The notes below the pieces were generated by a model that was given only the letters and a program-made list of their open reading frames with translations, was not told where the DNA came from and did not search any database. Source: Molossus alvarezi (taxonomy: Eukaryota; Chordata; Mammalia; Chiroptera; Molossidae). From it: 64,000 nt of DNA. Both the position numbers and the translations under genes were made by a program. Below, one piece after another: positions 10,121 through 23,100 of the stretch; within the stretch, counting starts at the first letter, position 1, and every line of letters starts with the position of its first letter. The stretch is taken from contig CM073896.1 in assembly GCA_037176705.1 (NCBI GenBank), positions 23,014,708 to 23,078,707 on the forward strand, read 5' to 3'.

Positions 10121-10946
10121 ATGGTGAAACACAGAAACAAAAGACAAATGAAAGAACAAGAGACCTCTATCGAAGATGAGATAAATGAGGTGCAGTTAAA
10201 CAAGTTAACAGAACTAGAATTCAGAGCCATGATCTTGAGGAAGCTCAACAACATGTGTAAAGACATGAGCACCATGAGTAAAGACATAGAAATGTTGAAA
10301 ATCAACCAGTTGGGAATTAAAAACCACCAAAAAGAAATGAAGAATGACATATCAGAAATAAAGAACACATTGGAAAGTCTAAATAGCAGAATACAGGAGC
10401 AGAGGACCGGATCAGTGAATTAGAAGATAAGGTAGAACAAATCAACCAATCAAAAAACAAAAAGGAAAAAATGATTAAAAAACAAGAAAACAGCTTAAGA
10501 GAACTGTGGGACAACTGGAAACGTAATGACATTCACATCATAGGAGTCCCCAAAGAAGAAGAAAATGAGCAAGGGTTAGAGAATATATTTGAAGAAATAG
10601 TGACAGAAAACTTCCCTAATTTGGTGAAGGAAGAAGTCATTCAAGTTCAAGAAGCACAGAGAGCCCCAAGTAAGAAGAACCCAAACAGGCCCACACCAAG
10701 ACACATAGTAATCAAAGTGCCAAAAATTCAAGACAAAGAGACAATCCTAAAAGCAGCAAGAGAGAAGCAACAGCTTACCTACAAAGGAAACCCCATAAGG
10801 CTCTCAGCTGACTTCTCAACAGAAACACTACAGGCCAGAAGGGAATGGCATGAGGTAATCAAGGTCATGAAAAACAAGGATCTGAATCCAAGACTACTCT
10901 ACCCAGCAAGGCTTTCAAAATAAAAGGTCAAATAAAGAGCTTCCCA

Positions 10947-10950
<4 letters not shown>
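10121..10950 (+). pseudogene. L1 ORF1 (RNA-binding chaperone), frameshifted
   Basis: ORF1p coats L1 RNA as a trimer in the ribonucleoprotein particle. The ATG at 10121 gives MVKHRNKRQMKEQE, the usual start in this family; a GTG at 10109 is not the start. Residues about 30-100 form a heptad-like coiled coil (MCKDMSTMSKDIEMLK, then KNTLESLNSRIQE). One base is missing near 10397, and the frame shifts to one that closes at 10423. The continuing frame (10409-10923) holds the RRM region (NDIHIIGVPKEEENEQGL) and the C-terminal domain (KAAREKQQLTYKGNPIRLSA, QARREWHEVIKVMK, LLYPARLS). About four bases are then lost, which creates a stop at 10921-10923 instead of reading on to SFPD. At about 276 codons it is shorter than human ORF1p (338), mostly in the coiled coil. 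It is a pseudogene and cannot make full ORF1p. Confidence 0.93.

Positions 10951-10951
<1 letters not shown>

Positions 10952-10980
<29 letters not shown>
10952..10980. repeat. A29 run at the end of L1 ORF1
   Basis: An uninterrupted A run where related L1s have a short lysine-coding A-rich stretch. It looks like in-place slippage expansion, not a separate retroposed tail. Confidence 0.9.
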
Positions 10981-10983
<3 letters not shown>

Positions 10984-11087
10984 TAAGGGAATACATTAGC
11001 AGCAAACCAACATTGCAAGAAATGTTAAAAGGACTGCTGCAATTAGCAGAAGAAATAGGAAGAAAAATATAACCACACTAAACAAAA

Positions 11088-14000
11088 ATGGCAATAAATA
11101 AGTACATATCAATAATCACCTTAAATGTAAATGAACTGAATGCTCCCCTAAAAAGACACAGAGTAGCTGATTGGATAAGAAAGCATGACTCAACTCTTTG
11201 TTGTTTCAAGAGACCCACCTCACAAAAAAGACTCACATAGGTTCAAAATGAAGGAATGAAAAACAATCTTCCAAGCAAATGGAAAGAAAAAAAAAGCTGG
11301 GGTAGCAATACTCATATCTGATAAAATAGATTTCAAAATGAAGGCCATAACTAGAGACAAAGAAGGCCACTATATAATATTGAAAGGATTGCCCTGGCCG
11401 GTTTGGTTCAGCGGTTAGAGCGTCGGCCTGCGGTTCTGAGAGACTAGGGTTCGGATCCCGCTAAGGGCGCGTACCTCGGTTGCAGTTTGTCCCCGGCCCT
11501 GGTCGGTTGTGCGGGTGGCAGCCACTCGATGTGTTCCTTTCACATTGATGTTTCTCTCTCTCTCTCTCTGTTCCTCTCTCTCCCTCCCACTCTACCTGAA
11601 CAAAAAATGGAAAAATGTCCTCGGGTGAGGATAAAAAAAAAAAAAATATTGAAAGGATCTATCCAACAGGAATATATAACCTTGATAAACATATATGCAC
11701 CCAATATAGGACCACCAAAATATATTAAAAATCTTCTGGAGGAATTCAAAGGAGAAATTGATAGCAATACAACCATAGCAGGGGACTTCAACACCCTGCT
11801 GACATCACTGGATAGATCCTCTAGACAAAAAATTAGCAAGGAAACAGAGACTCTGAATGAAGCACTAGACCAAATGAATTTAATAGATATCTACAGAGAA
11901 TTATACCCCAAAATTACAGAATTCACATTTTTCTCAAGTTCTGGGACATTCTCAAAGATAGACCACATGATAGGACACAAACTAAGTCTCTACAAGTTCA
12001 AGAAGATTGAAATCATATCAAGCATCTTCTCAAATCACAATGGCATGAAACTAGAAATGAATTGCAACAAGAACATGCAAAGACATTTGAACACATGGAA
12101 GCTAAATAGCATGTTATTAAAAAATGAATGGGTTACCGAGGAGATCAAGAATGAAATTAAAAACTTCTGGAAACCAATGAAAATGAAGACACACCAAATC
12201 AAAATCTATGGGATGCAGCAAAAGCAGTTCTGAGAAGGAAGTTCATAGCACTACTGGCCTACCTCAAAAAATAAGAGAAATCTCTAATAGACTATCTAAC
12301 CTCACAACTTAAAGAACTGGAGAGCAAACAAAAAGAAAACCCCAGAGCAAGTAGAAGGAAGGAAATAGTAAAGATCAGAGCAGAAATAAATGACATAGAG
12401 TCCAAAAAACAATTCAAAGAATCAATAAAACAAAGAGCTGGTTGTTCGAAAAGATAAACAAGATTGATGGACCCTTAGCTAGACTCACCAGGAAACAGAG
12501 AGAACCCAAATACACAAAATCAGAAATGAAAGAGGAGAAGTAACAACTGACGCCACAGAAATACAAAAGATCGTTAACAGCTACTATGAACAACTATATG
12601 GCAACAAATTCGCCAATCTATGCAAAATGGAAAAATTTCTAGAAACACATAGTCTTCCAATACTGTACCAGGAAGAGATAGAATACTTCAACAGACCAAT
12701 AACACCAGAAGAAATTGAAGATGTAATCAAGACTCTCCCAGCAAACAAAAGCCCAGGCCTGGATGGCTTCACAGCGGAGTTTTACCGAACATTCAAAGAA
12801 GAACTAACACCCATTCTCCTCATACTATTTCAAAAAATTCAAGAATAAGGAAGACTTCCAAACTCGAATTATGAAGCCAGCATAATTCTAATTCCAAAAC
12901 CAGAAAAAGACAGTACAAAGAAAGAAAACAACAGGCTAATATCCCTGATAAACATAGATGCCAAAATCCTAAAGAAAATACTAGCAAATCGGATTCAGCA
13001 ATACACCAAAAGAATTATTTACCATGACCAAGGGAGATTTATCTCAGGGATTCAAGGCTGGTACAATATTTGCAAATCAATAAACGTGATATACCACATA
13101 AATAAAATGAAGAAAAAAAACCACATGATCATATCAATAGATGCTGGAAAAGCATTCGACAAAATCCAGCATCCATTTCTGATTAAAATGCTCAGCAATG
13201 TGGGAATAGACGGACCATATCTTGACATAATAAAGGCCATATATGAAATACCTACAGCCAACATAATACTCAATGGGCAAAAACTAAAAGCATTTCCATT
13301 AAGAACAGGAACAAGGCAAGGATGCCCACTTTCGCCACTCTTATTTAAAATAGTACTGGAAGTCTAAGCCACAGCAATCAGGCAGGAAGACAAAATAAAA
13401 GGATCCAAATTGGAATGAAGGAAGTGAAACTGTCATTATTTGCAGATGACATGATACTATATGTAGAAAACCCCAAAGACTCCATCAAAAATCTACTAGA
13501 CTTAATAAATGAATTTGGAAAAGTAGCAGGATACAAAATTAACATCAAGAAATCAATGGTATTCTTATACACCAATGATGAACTCACAGAAAGAGAAACT
13601 AAGAAAACAATCCCATTTATCATTGTGGCAAAAAAAAATAATAATAATAAGATACCTAGGAATATACTTAACCATAGAAATAAAGGACCTATTCACAGAA
13701 AACTACAGGTCATTGAAAAAAGAAATAGAGGAAGATATAAAAAAATGGAAGCACAGACCCTCTTAATGAATTGGAATAAATAACATCATTAAAATGTCCA
13801 TACTACCCAAAGCAATCTATAGATTCAATGCAATCCCCATCAAAATACCAACGACATACTTCACAGAATTAGAAGAAATACTTCAAAAGTTCAGATGGAA
13901 CCAAAAAAGACCTCGAACAGCCACAGCAATCTAGAAGACGAAGAACAAAGTTGGCGGGATCACATTGCCAGATTTCAGGTTATACCACAAAGCCACTGTA

Positions 14001-15172
14001 CTCCAAACAGCCTGGTACTGGCACAAGAACAGGCATATAGACCAGTGGAACAGAACAGAGAACCCAGAAATGGACCGAAGAAAATATGCTCATTTAATAT
14101 TTGACAAAGGTGGCAAGAGCATACAGTGGAGTAAGGATAGCCTCTTTAATAAATGGTGTTGGGAAAATTGGACAGCTACATGCAAAAAAATTGAAACTAC
14201 ACCATCAACTTACACCCTACACAAGAATAAACTCAAAATGTATAAAAGACTTAAATGTGACTCATGAATCCATAAAAATCCTAGAGGAAACTGTAGGCAA
14301 CAAAATTTCAGACATCATATGCCACAGAATTTTCATTGATACGTCACCTAAGGCAATAGAAACAAAGGAGAAAATGAACACATGGGACTACATCAAACTC
14401 AGTGCACAGTGAAAGATACAATCATTAAAACCTAAAGGCTACCCACTGTATGGGAGAGCATAATTGCCAATGATATATCTGATAAGGTGATAATTTCCAA
14501 TATATAGAGAGTACTCATACAACTCAACAAAAGGAAGACAAAGAACCCAATTAAAAAATGGGCAGAGGAACTAAATAGACACCTCTCCAAACAGGACATA
14601 CAAATGGCTAAGAGGCATATGAAGAAATGCTCAACATCTATAATCATCAGAGAGATGCAAATTAGAACAACAATGAGGTATCACCTCACACCTGTCAGAA
14701 TGGCCACCATCAACAAATCATCAAACAACAAGTGTTGGTGAGGGTGTGGAGAAAAGGGGACTCTAGTACACTGCTGGTGGGAATGCAGACTGGTGCAGCC
14801 ACTATGGAAAACAATATGGTGTTATCTCAAAAAATTAAAAATTGAACTTCCATTTGACCCAGTGATCCAACTTCTAGGAATATACCCTAAGAAGCCTGAA
14901 ACACCAATCAGAAAGAATATATGTACCCCCATGTTCGTAGCAGCACTATTTACAATAGCTAAGATCTGGAAACAGCCCAAGTGTCCATCAGTAGTCAAAA
15001 GGATAAAAAGCAGTGGTACATATACACAATGGAGTACTATGCAGCTGTAGGAAAGAAAGATCTCTTATCCTTTGAGAGTACATGGAGGGACCTGGAAACT
15101 CTTATCCTAAGCGAAACAAACCAAACAGAGAAAGACAAGTATCATATGATCCCACTTATTTGTGGAATATAA
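11088..15172 (+). pseudogene. L1 ORF2 (endonuclease-reverse transcriptase), degraded
   Basis: ORF2p nicks target DNA and reverse-transcribes L1 RNA at the nick. It starts at ATG 11088 (MAINKYISIITLNVNELNAP, with the conserved Asn of the endonuclease). One base is lost near 11204, just before the conserved ETH motif. A SINE interrupts the endonuclease at 11391-11644. GDFN is at 11781-11792. The final catalytic motif reads SNH (Asn codon 12033-12035) instead of SDH. Reverse transcriptase blocks follow: SPGLDGFTAEFYRTF at about 12750, [13 protein letters not shown] at about 13140, [14 protein letters not shown] at about 13310 and FADD at 13439-13450. The C-terminal cysteine-rich motif CWWEC starts at 14772, and the end reads KYHMIPLICGI at about 15172. 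At least a stop at about 13365 and frameshifts near 12233, 12848, 13410 and 13780 break it. It is certainly non-functional. Confidence 0.93.
11390..11644 (+). mobile_element. VES-type SINE nested in L1 ORF2
   Basis: It begins GCCCTGGCCGGTTTGGTTCA at 11391 and ends with the GTCCTCGGGTGAGGAT hairpin and an A tail. A perfect 14-bp target duplication AATATTGAAAGGAT flanks it (11376-11389 and 11645-11658). It splits the endonuclease domain and so postdates this L1. Confidence 0.97.
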
Positions 15173-15420
15173 TGAACATAACAGTCTGAGGAATGGGGTA
15201 ATCCCAGAAACATGGAAGTGGGGTACAGATTGACAATCCCCAGAAGCGGGGGAGGTGGGTGAGAGATAAACCTCAGAACTTATATGTATGTATGCATGAA
15301 CAATGGACATGGACAACAAAACTGGGGACAAGGCAGGGAGGGTGGGGCGGGGGGAATCAGTGGGTGAAAAAGGATAAACATCTGTAACAAAAATAATAAA
15401 TTAATTAAGATTAAAAAATA

Positions 15421-16189
15421 AGCGCTTAAATATTTAATGGGAAAACATTGGACATTCAAGGGGATTTTTCAATTAATGCTAAAATAGAAGAATCATTTTT
15501 CTACAACAGGCTATTGTGTTTGAAATTAAAAGGGAAATAAATGTTATAAATTAAAATGTGTGAAAAAGTATTAAGAAATGTTGGACATGGGCTTTGTTCT
15601 AAAAGAGTGGTCCTTAAACATCCAAGAGTCTAAGTGTGACCTAGCGAACAGCCATCTGCAGAGTTCCCTTCTCACAACAAAAATGGGGATTTATTAATTC
15701 TGATGTGGGGCCCAAGAATACACGTCACTAACCACCCTCTTTGGTGATCATGATGACCTAGCCAAGAGGGTTTTCCCCCACTAGAGAGATTTCTTGAAGA
15801 GTTTTTATCCATCCTAGATTTTGCCAAAAGTTTGGGGGATGGGACTGATCTCTGGACAGTAGTGAGTCGTGACTCCTCGATAGTTGTAAAGCAGGATCTC
15901 ATACTAGTAGATGAGGCCAAAACTGGTTCACAAACCTGTTCTGTCTGTCAAAAAGCATGTTTAAAATGTTTGTAAAGCCCTTAGGCCCACCTTTTTTAGT
16001 TTACTGTTGGCCCTTTGACTCCTATTTGCAGTCAACCAAACTGTATTCACATAAGTTATGTAGTTGACCCTGAGACATTTGTTTGTGAGCTTCCCAAATT
16101 TCAAGGACCCTCCTCTAAGCCATAGAAAACTCAGAGTATGTGAGCTAGTTAGGAGCTTCCTGATGATGATTACATTTTTCGTTTTCTTT
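15421..16189. other. Unique-looking sequence, nothing recognised
   Basis: There is no SINE head or clear L1 text, and no credible open frame. It begins right after the L1 A-rich tail. Confidence 0.5.
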
Positions 16190-16435
16190 TTTGTTGAATG
16201 TATTAGGGTGACATTGGTTAATAAAATTATATAGGTTTCAGGTGTAAAATGCTATAATACATCGACTGTATATTGTATTGTGTGCTCACCCACCTAATCA
16301 TGTCTCCTTATGTCACCATTTATTCTCCTTTACCCTCTTATACCTCCTCTTACCCCCCTTCTCTGTGTAATCACCATGCTGTTGTATCTTTGAGTTTTAC
16401 TTCCTTCTTCTTTTTTTTGCTCAATTCCTTCAAAG
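16190..16435 (-). mobile_element. L1 3' UTR fragment, antisense
   Basis: TTAGGGTGACATTGGTTAAT, TTATATAGGTTTCAGGTGTA, TGTATATTGTATTGTGTGCT and a later AATCACCATGCTGTTGTAT are antisense L1 3'-UTR text. Related sense pieces occur at about 50200-50288 and 52530-52640. It is 5'-truncated and no target duplication was confirmed. Confidence 0.85.
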
Positions 16436-16679
16436 TTCTAACTTGACCAGACCAATCCAGGTTAGGGGTGAATTGTGAACTGTGTTACTCCTCAGGGCTG
16501 CCATATTCTTAAGGAGTCAATGCAGGTTGGATCCCTAACTCTCCTCCATGATATGTTGGCTTAGTTCTCTGCTCACCCTCCTTGACTGTGAGCAATACCA
16601 AGACAGAAGCTGAGTCTTGGTGCTTGCCTTGTCCTCAGAACCCAGCACATCATATAGAACTTAATACTGTATATGTTTA

Positions 16680-16850
16680 AATGTTTCTTAAGAAGAAAAG
16701 GCAGAAATGAAAAAAAAAGAAGAGATGATGTAAGGGTGGAAATAAAGAAGGAAGAGAAGACAATGGAAGAAGAATGAAATGGTGGAAATAGAAGGAAGTG
16801 AAGGTAGAAAGGAGAAAACAGGAAAGAAAGGAAAGAGGATGGAGACAAGT
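16680..16850. repeat. Purine-rich (GA/GAA) tract
   Basis: About 170 bp of almost pure purine on the + strand with irregular GAA and GGAA units. Such low complexity gives long artificial open frames on both strands and could adopt H-DNA. Confidence 0.85.
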
Positions 16851-16897
16851 TTTATTTGTGGAAAATCTGGGAATATAACTGATTGTATCCCCTCATT

Positions 16898-16915
16898 AAA
16901 AAAAAAAAAAAAAAA
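16898..16915. repeat. A18 homopolymer
   Basis: Eighteen As preceded by non-repetitive text. No retroelement body could be assigned to it. Confidence 0.85.
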
Positions 16916-17699
16916 GGAGGCAGGAATATGGCCTATTTTAATTGGCAAAGTTTCTAGGTCATAATCAAATTCAGAATTTCAGAATTGGGCATCTTTGAAC
17001 AAAGTTGGAAATACGGAGAGTTTTTTGAGTATCAGAAACTGGGTGTCAAATGTTGGTAGAATTGTCCTAGATTTTGTTTTCTGTCTTTTAAAGTGCCTCC
17101 TGTTGGGTTTCTGAAATGAAACTATTAAATGAATATTTTGGAAGATTATTTCAAGTTTGTAATGACTAATAACATAGCATCAGCAAAACACTGATGTGCT
17201 ATTTTTATTTTAATCTAATCATAGGCTTTGTCACAATCTATCCACACAGTCTTTTCTTGTGTGTGTCTACGTTTTTATTGGAAAAAGACAGCTTCTAAGA
17301 GAGAGAGAAATAGATGTTATCTGTTGCTTTCAGAAAATTAAACTCATTTAAACTTGAGTGCTCAGAAATCCTGTTATTTTGTTTGTTGGCTTTGAAAGAA
17401 AACTACCCAAAACATGGTTCTTTAAAATCAAGTGAATTGAAAATCTGTAAAGCTGTTTAGACACACCTGTCCCAGTAAGCTGGGTAAGAGCGTGATGTAA
17501 AAGAAAGACAGGAGAATCATGAGTAAGGTACTCATCCAGAGCCTACCATGATCTTAATTCCTCTGGTAAGTCACCTGATTTGCCTGAGACTCAGATTTTC
17601 ATCTGTAGATTGACCAAAGCACTCAAATTTAATTTATAAGAACTTAGAATTAATCGACAGTACAACACTATAAATTAACTGCATCCATATCCCATCTTC
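16916..17699. other. Unique-looking sequence, nothing recognised
   Basis: AT-rich, with no coding frame or recognisable repeat. Confidence 0.5.
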
Positions 17700-17865
17700 A
17701 TTCCCCAAAAGCTCTATGTCCTTGGGCAAGTAACTTGAACTCTATGACCCTATTTTCATCACCATGAAGTGGGAATTGTAATACATACTTCAGAGGGTTT
17801 TGGGGAAAATTAAATGAGAAACTACATATAAAACAGATAGCAACTGCCACATAGAAGTAACATTG
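17700..17865 (+). mobile_element. MIR SINE remnant
   Basis: TATGTCCTTGGGCAAGTAAC is followed by a CTATGACCCTATTTTCATCA block and GAAAATTAAATGAGAAACTA, then AACTGCCACATAG. This order matches the core and 3' half of MIR, an ancient tRNA-derived SINE shared by mammals. No target duplication survives. Confidence 0.82.
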
Positions 17866-20146
17866 CTTTTTGTTGATGACCCCTGACTGCTGGAAAATAA
17901 TCTATGACTTTTACATCTGACTAAATGAAGAAAAAAAATTAGAAGTGATAATTGTGTGACTGAAAAATTGTGGTGCCTTCTATTTTCCAATTGCACCAAT
18001 AAAAGGGGATAAATGTGAAATTTCTAAGGCAGAAAGCCTTATACCTTTGGTCATTGGTAACCCATCTATTTCTACATCGCTACTGTTTACATTTCTGATA
18101 TTTGTGCAGGCAAGTGAGTGAGTTAGAGACAAAGCTCACAGAATGTACCAAGCGGTTGTTTAACAAATGCACTGAGCTCACGGAATGCTGAGCTCTTCTC
18201 GTTCTGTCGGCTACCCAGAGGGCTGTGCAACAGGCCTCTATGGGGAAGGTGAAGCACATCCTGAGATCAAATTCAAAGAGCCACGTATCAACAAGTACAA
18301 ATCAATAGACAATGAAATGAATGCCTAGTGCTGAGGGGATCTTTGGAAAGCTTTCTTCAAAGCAATACAATAAACTAAAGGGGTAGTAGCAGTGTGCATA
18401 AAGAAAGGCAAATAAGACCGAAATTCAATAGCAGAGCCCCCAGAGCCAGACCATGAGACAAGAAAACAGGGTTTGAATTTCTTCTTTTTTTAATTTTTAT
18501 TTTGGTTGTATTTTGTTTAAAATTCATATACAACAGTTTTTTAAGAATAGGTTCTTAGTACCTCGTTCCCATCTAGAACCTGTGAACATTGTCAAAAATT
18601 CATTAAACATATTAAATTAATATTATTGAGGTATAATTTATACACAATAAAATGCATTTATTGAAAATTTATTTTAAAAGAATACAAGTCTCTAAAAAAT
18701 AAGAATAGCATTTATTTTTTTAAAAGCTTGATTTTAGACTAGTCATCTCAGTAATAAGCAGAGACTCAGAAAATGTAAAATGAGAAAATTGAAGAAAATT
18801 AAACCATTTCAAAAACATATTGATTATACTGAAATCACTTAATTTCCAAGAGTATTTTTTAAAGTACTTTCTGTGTGTTTTGTTCTGATGTTTTTATTTT
18901 ATAGCTAGCATATTTCAGGAGAAAGAACTGAAAAATTATTTTAAACCTTTTTTATTCTGAAACTTTTTATTAGAATAGTTTCAAACCAATGTCATAGAGC
19001 TAGTACTTCTCATGAACACCTAATGACCTTCTCTGAGAAGAATACATACTAGTTTTATATGTCCTCTTTGAGAAAATACATGGAATGACAGTACAAACAT
19101 GCATGAATTAACTTATCTAAGACAAAAGTGTCCTCTGCCCAAAAGATCTGATAAGGTGCAAGGGAGACCACACAGGATTGTACTTGGAATGCCTAATGCA
19201 CATGCCTAGGCTACATGCTAAAAATATTAATGTGCTATCAGACCTAATTGGTAGAAATGTCTGAACCATGTGACTCAGTGGGCTTATGGAGAAAGACTTC
19301 AGAGTAACAAAAACCACGTCCAATGAGAACATCACACGAGTCAACTGTGTGAATTGGTTCTATCACGATGCAGCTTTGCTTTTCCCCTAGAGTGCATTTT
19401 CACTCACTGTCAAACTTTATAAAATCCCATAGTCCAGTCACATAGTGGGTGGGATAAAACATAAGGGCAATTGTTTTGATACCTTCTTGGTTACAAATAT
19501 ATGTCAACAAATCAGAATAGAATAGATGGTCATCTTTATAGGGGGAGAGTATGTGTGTTTTCATTCTGCATCTGAGTACCTAATCCCATGGCACAACCGA
19601 AGCATTCAATTAAAATGTGTGGCTCAATGGATAAATCAGTGACTGATGGTCAGTGGAAACCCATCACTCGTGAAACTGATCTCTTTAAAGAAGGAATCAA
19701 TAGCATCGTTTCTCTATAATGAACATTTTAGAAAGCAAGTAGTATTTCTGATTTACTTATTTTCACTCTTTTATAGTAAGTGGCAGAATGAAAGTGTAAG
19801 TTGCACTAGAGCACAGACAGGTGCTTCCACTGCAAGTTTCTTTCAAAAATTCCTCACATTATAGTAAGTTCAGGAGCTCAGAGATTATGCTTATAGACAT
19901 GTCTCTGTCATTTGGTTGACCGGTGCGTATGACCTTCTGCATGGCAGTCAAGAGAACAAAAGTGTTACCACTCATGAAAATGTATTTGTTTTATGAAGGA
20001 ATTGATTTGATCATATTCAGAGTATCCTTAAAGAAGAAAAGAAGTAATTCTCAGCATGAATAAAAACAATCTGCATCCAGAAATCGATTGAAGTTTAGTT
20101 TAAAAAGTACCAGAGCTTGGATCAATAGATTAGAAAATATTAGCCA

Positions 20147-20148
<2 letters not shown>
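17866..20148. other. AT-rich unique sequence with a trace of L1M 3' end
   Basis: No gene seen. At about 18618-18665 TTATTGAGGTATAATTTATA is the antisense start of an old L1M 3' end, too short to delimit. The rest has no recognised repeat. Confidence 0.5.

Positions 20149-20194
<46 letters not shown>
20149..20194. repeat. (TG)n microsatellite
   Basis: About 22 uninterrupted TG units, likely polymorphic in length. Confidence 0.97.
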
Positions 20195-20195
<1 letters not shown>

Positions 20196-23100
20196 TAACA
20201 CCCAAATAACACTCCTGCTTTGAATGCCAGAATGTCATTTTGTGTCCAAGTATGCATGCCTCTTTTTAAGGACTTAGTTTAGCATACATATTAGTCTGAG
20301 GTACGCGCTGGATTTCAACCCTTGCTGTTCTTGCTTCAGAGGCACAGTAGGACACCTGACTATTGTGTCTTTTCACAGTCTCCACACTGACCTCTGGGAA
20401 TACTGAATCTCTAGTCACAGGTGCATGAGGATACATTAGTTTGTGGCTTGTTAAAATCAGTGTTTGCACCTGTGTCCATGAATCTGCAGCCCATAATCAC
20501 TCACATGAATCTCCCTACAGACTTAACATCAACTCTCAGACATTTCTTTTGCACTAGTTAGAAAATAATAATAAATACTATTTTTGTATATGCATAACTA
20601 AATATGGTTGTTGTAGCTAAAAAAAATTCTAGTAGTAATTAGAGGCTGTCCTGAAAGGACCAAGAAGCAAATCTGTTCATTAGTATCTTTCTACATTTCT
20701 GCTGAACAGAATTATTTGTGTGGCGGGTATCAGTGCAATTAAGAGTTGTTGATTGTGTATGGGGTTTTTCTCCTTGAATGGAAATTAAAAATGCTTATGA
20801 AGTGTAAACACCATATTTATTCAAATAAACATAATATTGAACAATTAAATACGTGATAGATGGCCCCAAAAGTAATTATCAAATTACTTTCCTGGGCTCT
20901 TGTGTCAAAACTCTGGCTGTAAAGTGTTCATGTTGGTTGCTGTTTTACAATCTGTATTTTGATACAGTGGTTGTGGTCTTGCATTACCTCCAAATGGTTC
21001 CTCAAAGGGGTTTCTCGTGCACTGTCCCACAGAGATGATGCAGTTTTCAGATCAGGGATATTGACATTGACCGCAGTGTTAGAACTCACACAGAAAATGT
21101 CCTCGATCTAGACCTTCATATGGAATTTCTTCTAGATGCTAGTTTTCCTCTAGGTTTTGCCATGTTGAACCTCATTGCCCAGTTAACCTGAGCTTATTAG
21201 AAATAGAGTAAAATACTCTATTTTACACCTGAGTACTCTAAGTGGTCACTTCCATGAAGGAGAAGGGGTGCACACTATAAAATGTACGTGTCTTAACATC
21301 AATAATGTTTATTTATACTGAGAGCTTAGATAGATCTATAATCATATGAAGAGGAGCATGTACCCTACCAAAAAAAAAAACACCTTCTGTAGAACATAAA
21401 TGTCAGTCCTCTGGCTTTAATGTTTACCAGCATCTTGAGAGACATTTATAGCCCCTCACACACACCTTTATTTTTCCTTTATTGATTAAGTAGTAATGCC
21501 TTCTGGACCTAGGACATGGTTCACTATTTTTCCATTAAAATGAAGAAATACCTTGTTTGTTGCAGGTTCATTTCAAGCAGTTGGCTTATGGGAATCTGAG
21601 AGATGCTGCTGTCCGTGACATGTTGGAATTATCATGATCAACTACCCAGTTTGGATTTCACCCAGTGGTCAAGAGATTTGCATGGTAGACAGCAAGGGTT
21701 GGATTTTTGAAAAGAGTAAATCAGGTAAGATTTGAGGGAGACATCTGATCATTTATTGCTTGCCCTAGGGTGTTAGTGTGCTGCCAAGATGTACCGAATA
21801 ACGTATAGCTTTTCCATTTGTTTTCTAAGACCACTCAACGGTTGTTAAAGAATGGTGATCCTGTGGATTCAGGAGACTATATATAGTAATAATTGAGTTC
21901 CTTTTTTTTTTCCTCTAAAGAAAAGAGGAGTTCCTTTCTATGTATCTCACATATAAAACAGACACAAGAATGTTATGGATGCTACTTTAATGAAATTGCC
22001 AAAAATTGCAAACTGTAGAGACTTCTCCTTTAAGTAACTGCTCTGAACCACATGGAATAGAGTTGTACTTTTGAAGGTGCAAAGAGAATGTGTTGCCATT
22101 AAGTATTTATATTATAGAAGTGTGTCAATTCACAGCATATGATTTTATAAATAGGTTTCAAGGTTACTCCAATTTAGAAGGTTATTCGATTATTCTTCCT
22201 TTTTATTTATTTGAAAGTATAATTCCAAATTGTTCATCTAAGTATTACTTAAAATGGTGGTACAATGACATAGTCTATTGTTATTGTGGCTTCTGGAATT
22301 TAAAATAATATACTATTATTCAGGTACTCTTTTTTTCTACTTTGGTCTTTTGCATTCTAGAGACAATTCTCCTATGAGCCTAGTTAGATCAGATCCTCTC
22401 ATCTTCCTCTTTAACTCTTTTCCTCCTCTGTAATACACTTTTCATCTGTTATCAACAATTACCTGAGGAAACCACAAGTTATTCTTATTCTATGACTTTA
22501 AGACCATGAGAACTTTTACAGCTTCTTTGGATATTATGCATTCTAAAGCTAGACTTTCCTTTGATATCATTTAAAGAAACAAAATATATAAGTAAAGAGC
22601 ATTAATTTAGAAAACAATAAAGGGCGATGATTCTTATCACTTGAACTTTTCAAGTTTGTTTACAACTATAGTTTTCTTACATTCTGAGAATAAACTAAAT
22701 GGAACTCAGTCCATCAGTAACAGCTTAAGATAATCATTTGTATATAGATGAGAGCTTTTAAAGTGCTTGAAAATCAGTGATTCTTGGAAATTTAGTAAAT
22801 ATCACTTTCCAATCGCCTAAAGACTTCCTTGTCTATAATATTGCTTCTCATGAGAGTACAAAACTCAAATGGTCACAATATTCAAATTTGTTGGAAATAG
22901 TATATATCATGGGAGAAATTCTTATTTGATGAGCCGAATTAGTAGATGATTGTTCTGTTAAGTGGCAAGGTGGGTTAGAAGAATTCTGCCAGTCCGTCAA
23001 CTAAAAGGACATCTTTGTGCAGGACCATTTGTGGGATAAAGGTCTACCTGGTTCCATGCTTTATATTATTAGTATTTAGCAAATAATTATAGCCAGAATG

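Larger units (their letters stand above)
10000..15420 (+). mobile_element. Near-complete L1 LINE (two decayed ORFs)
   Basis: A sense-strand L1 of about 5.4 kb with ORF1 (from 10121), an A-rich spacer, ORF2 (from 11088, ending near 15172) and a 3' UTR ending in an A-rich tail at about 15420. Without the SINE at 11391-11644 the ORF2 span is about 1,272 codons, the full length expected for mammalian L1 ORF2. The 5' boundary near 10000 is uncertain: an A-rich CAAAACAAAACAAAAAAATA run precedes it and no long 5' UTR or promoter is evident, so it may be 5'-truncated just upstream of ORF1. I found no target duplication. Frameshifts, stops and the nested SINE make it immobile. Confidence 0.95.

Noticed and set aside
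9985..10368. 127-codon minus-strand frame
   Set aside because: It is the complement of L1 ORF1.
11487..12233. 248-codon open frame as a novel gene
   Set aside because: It starts inside a SINE and runs into the L1 ORF2 endonuclease; it is a chimera of two mobile elements.
16573..16964. Open frames on both strands around the purine tract
   Set aside because: Stop codons are depleted in purine-only or pyrimidine-only sequence, so both strands look open without coding.
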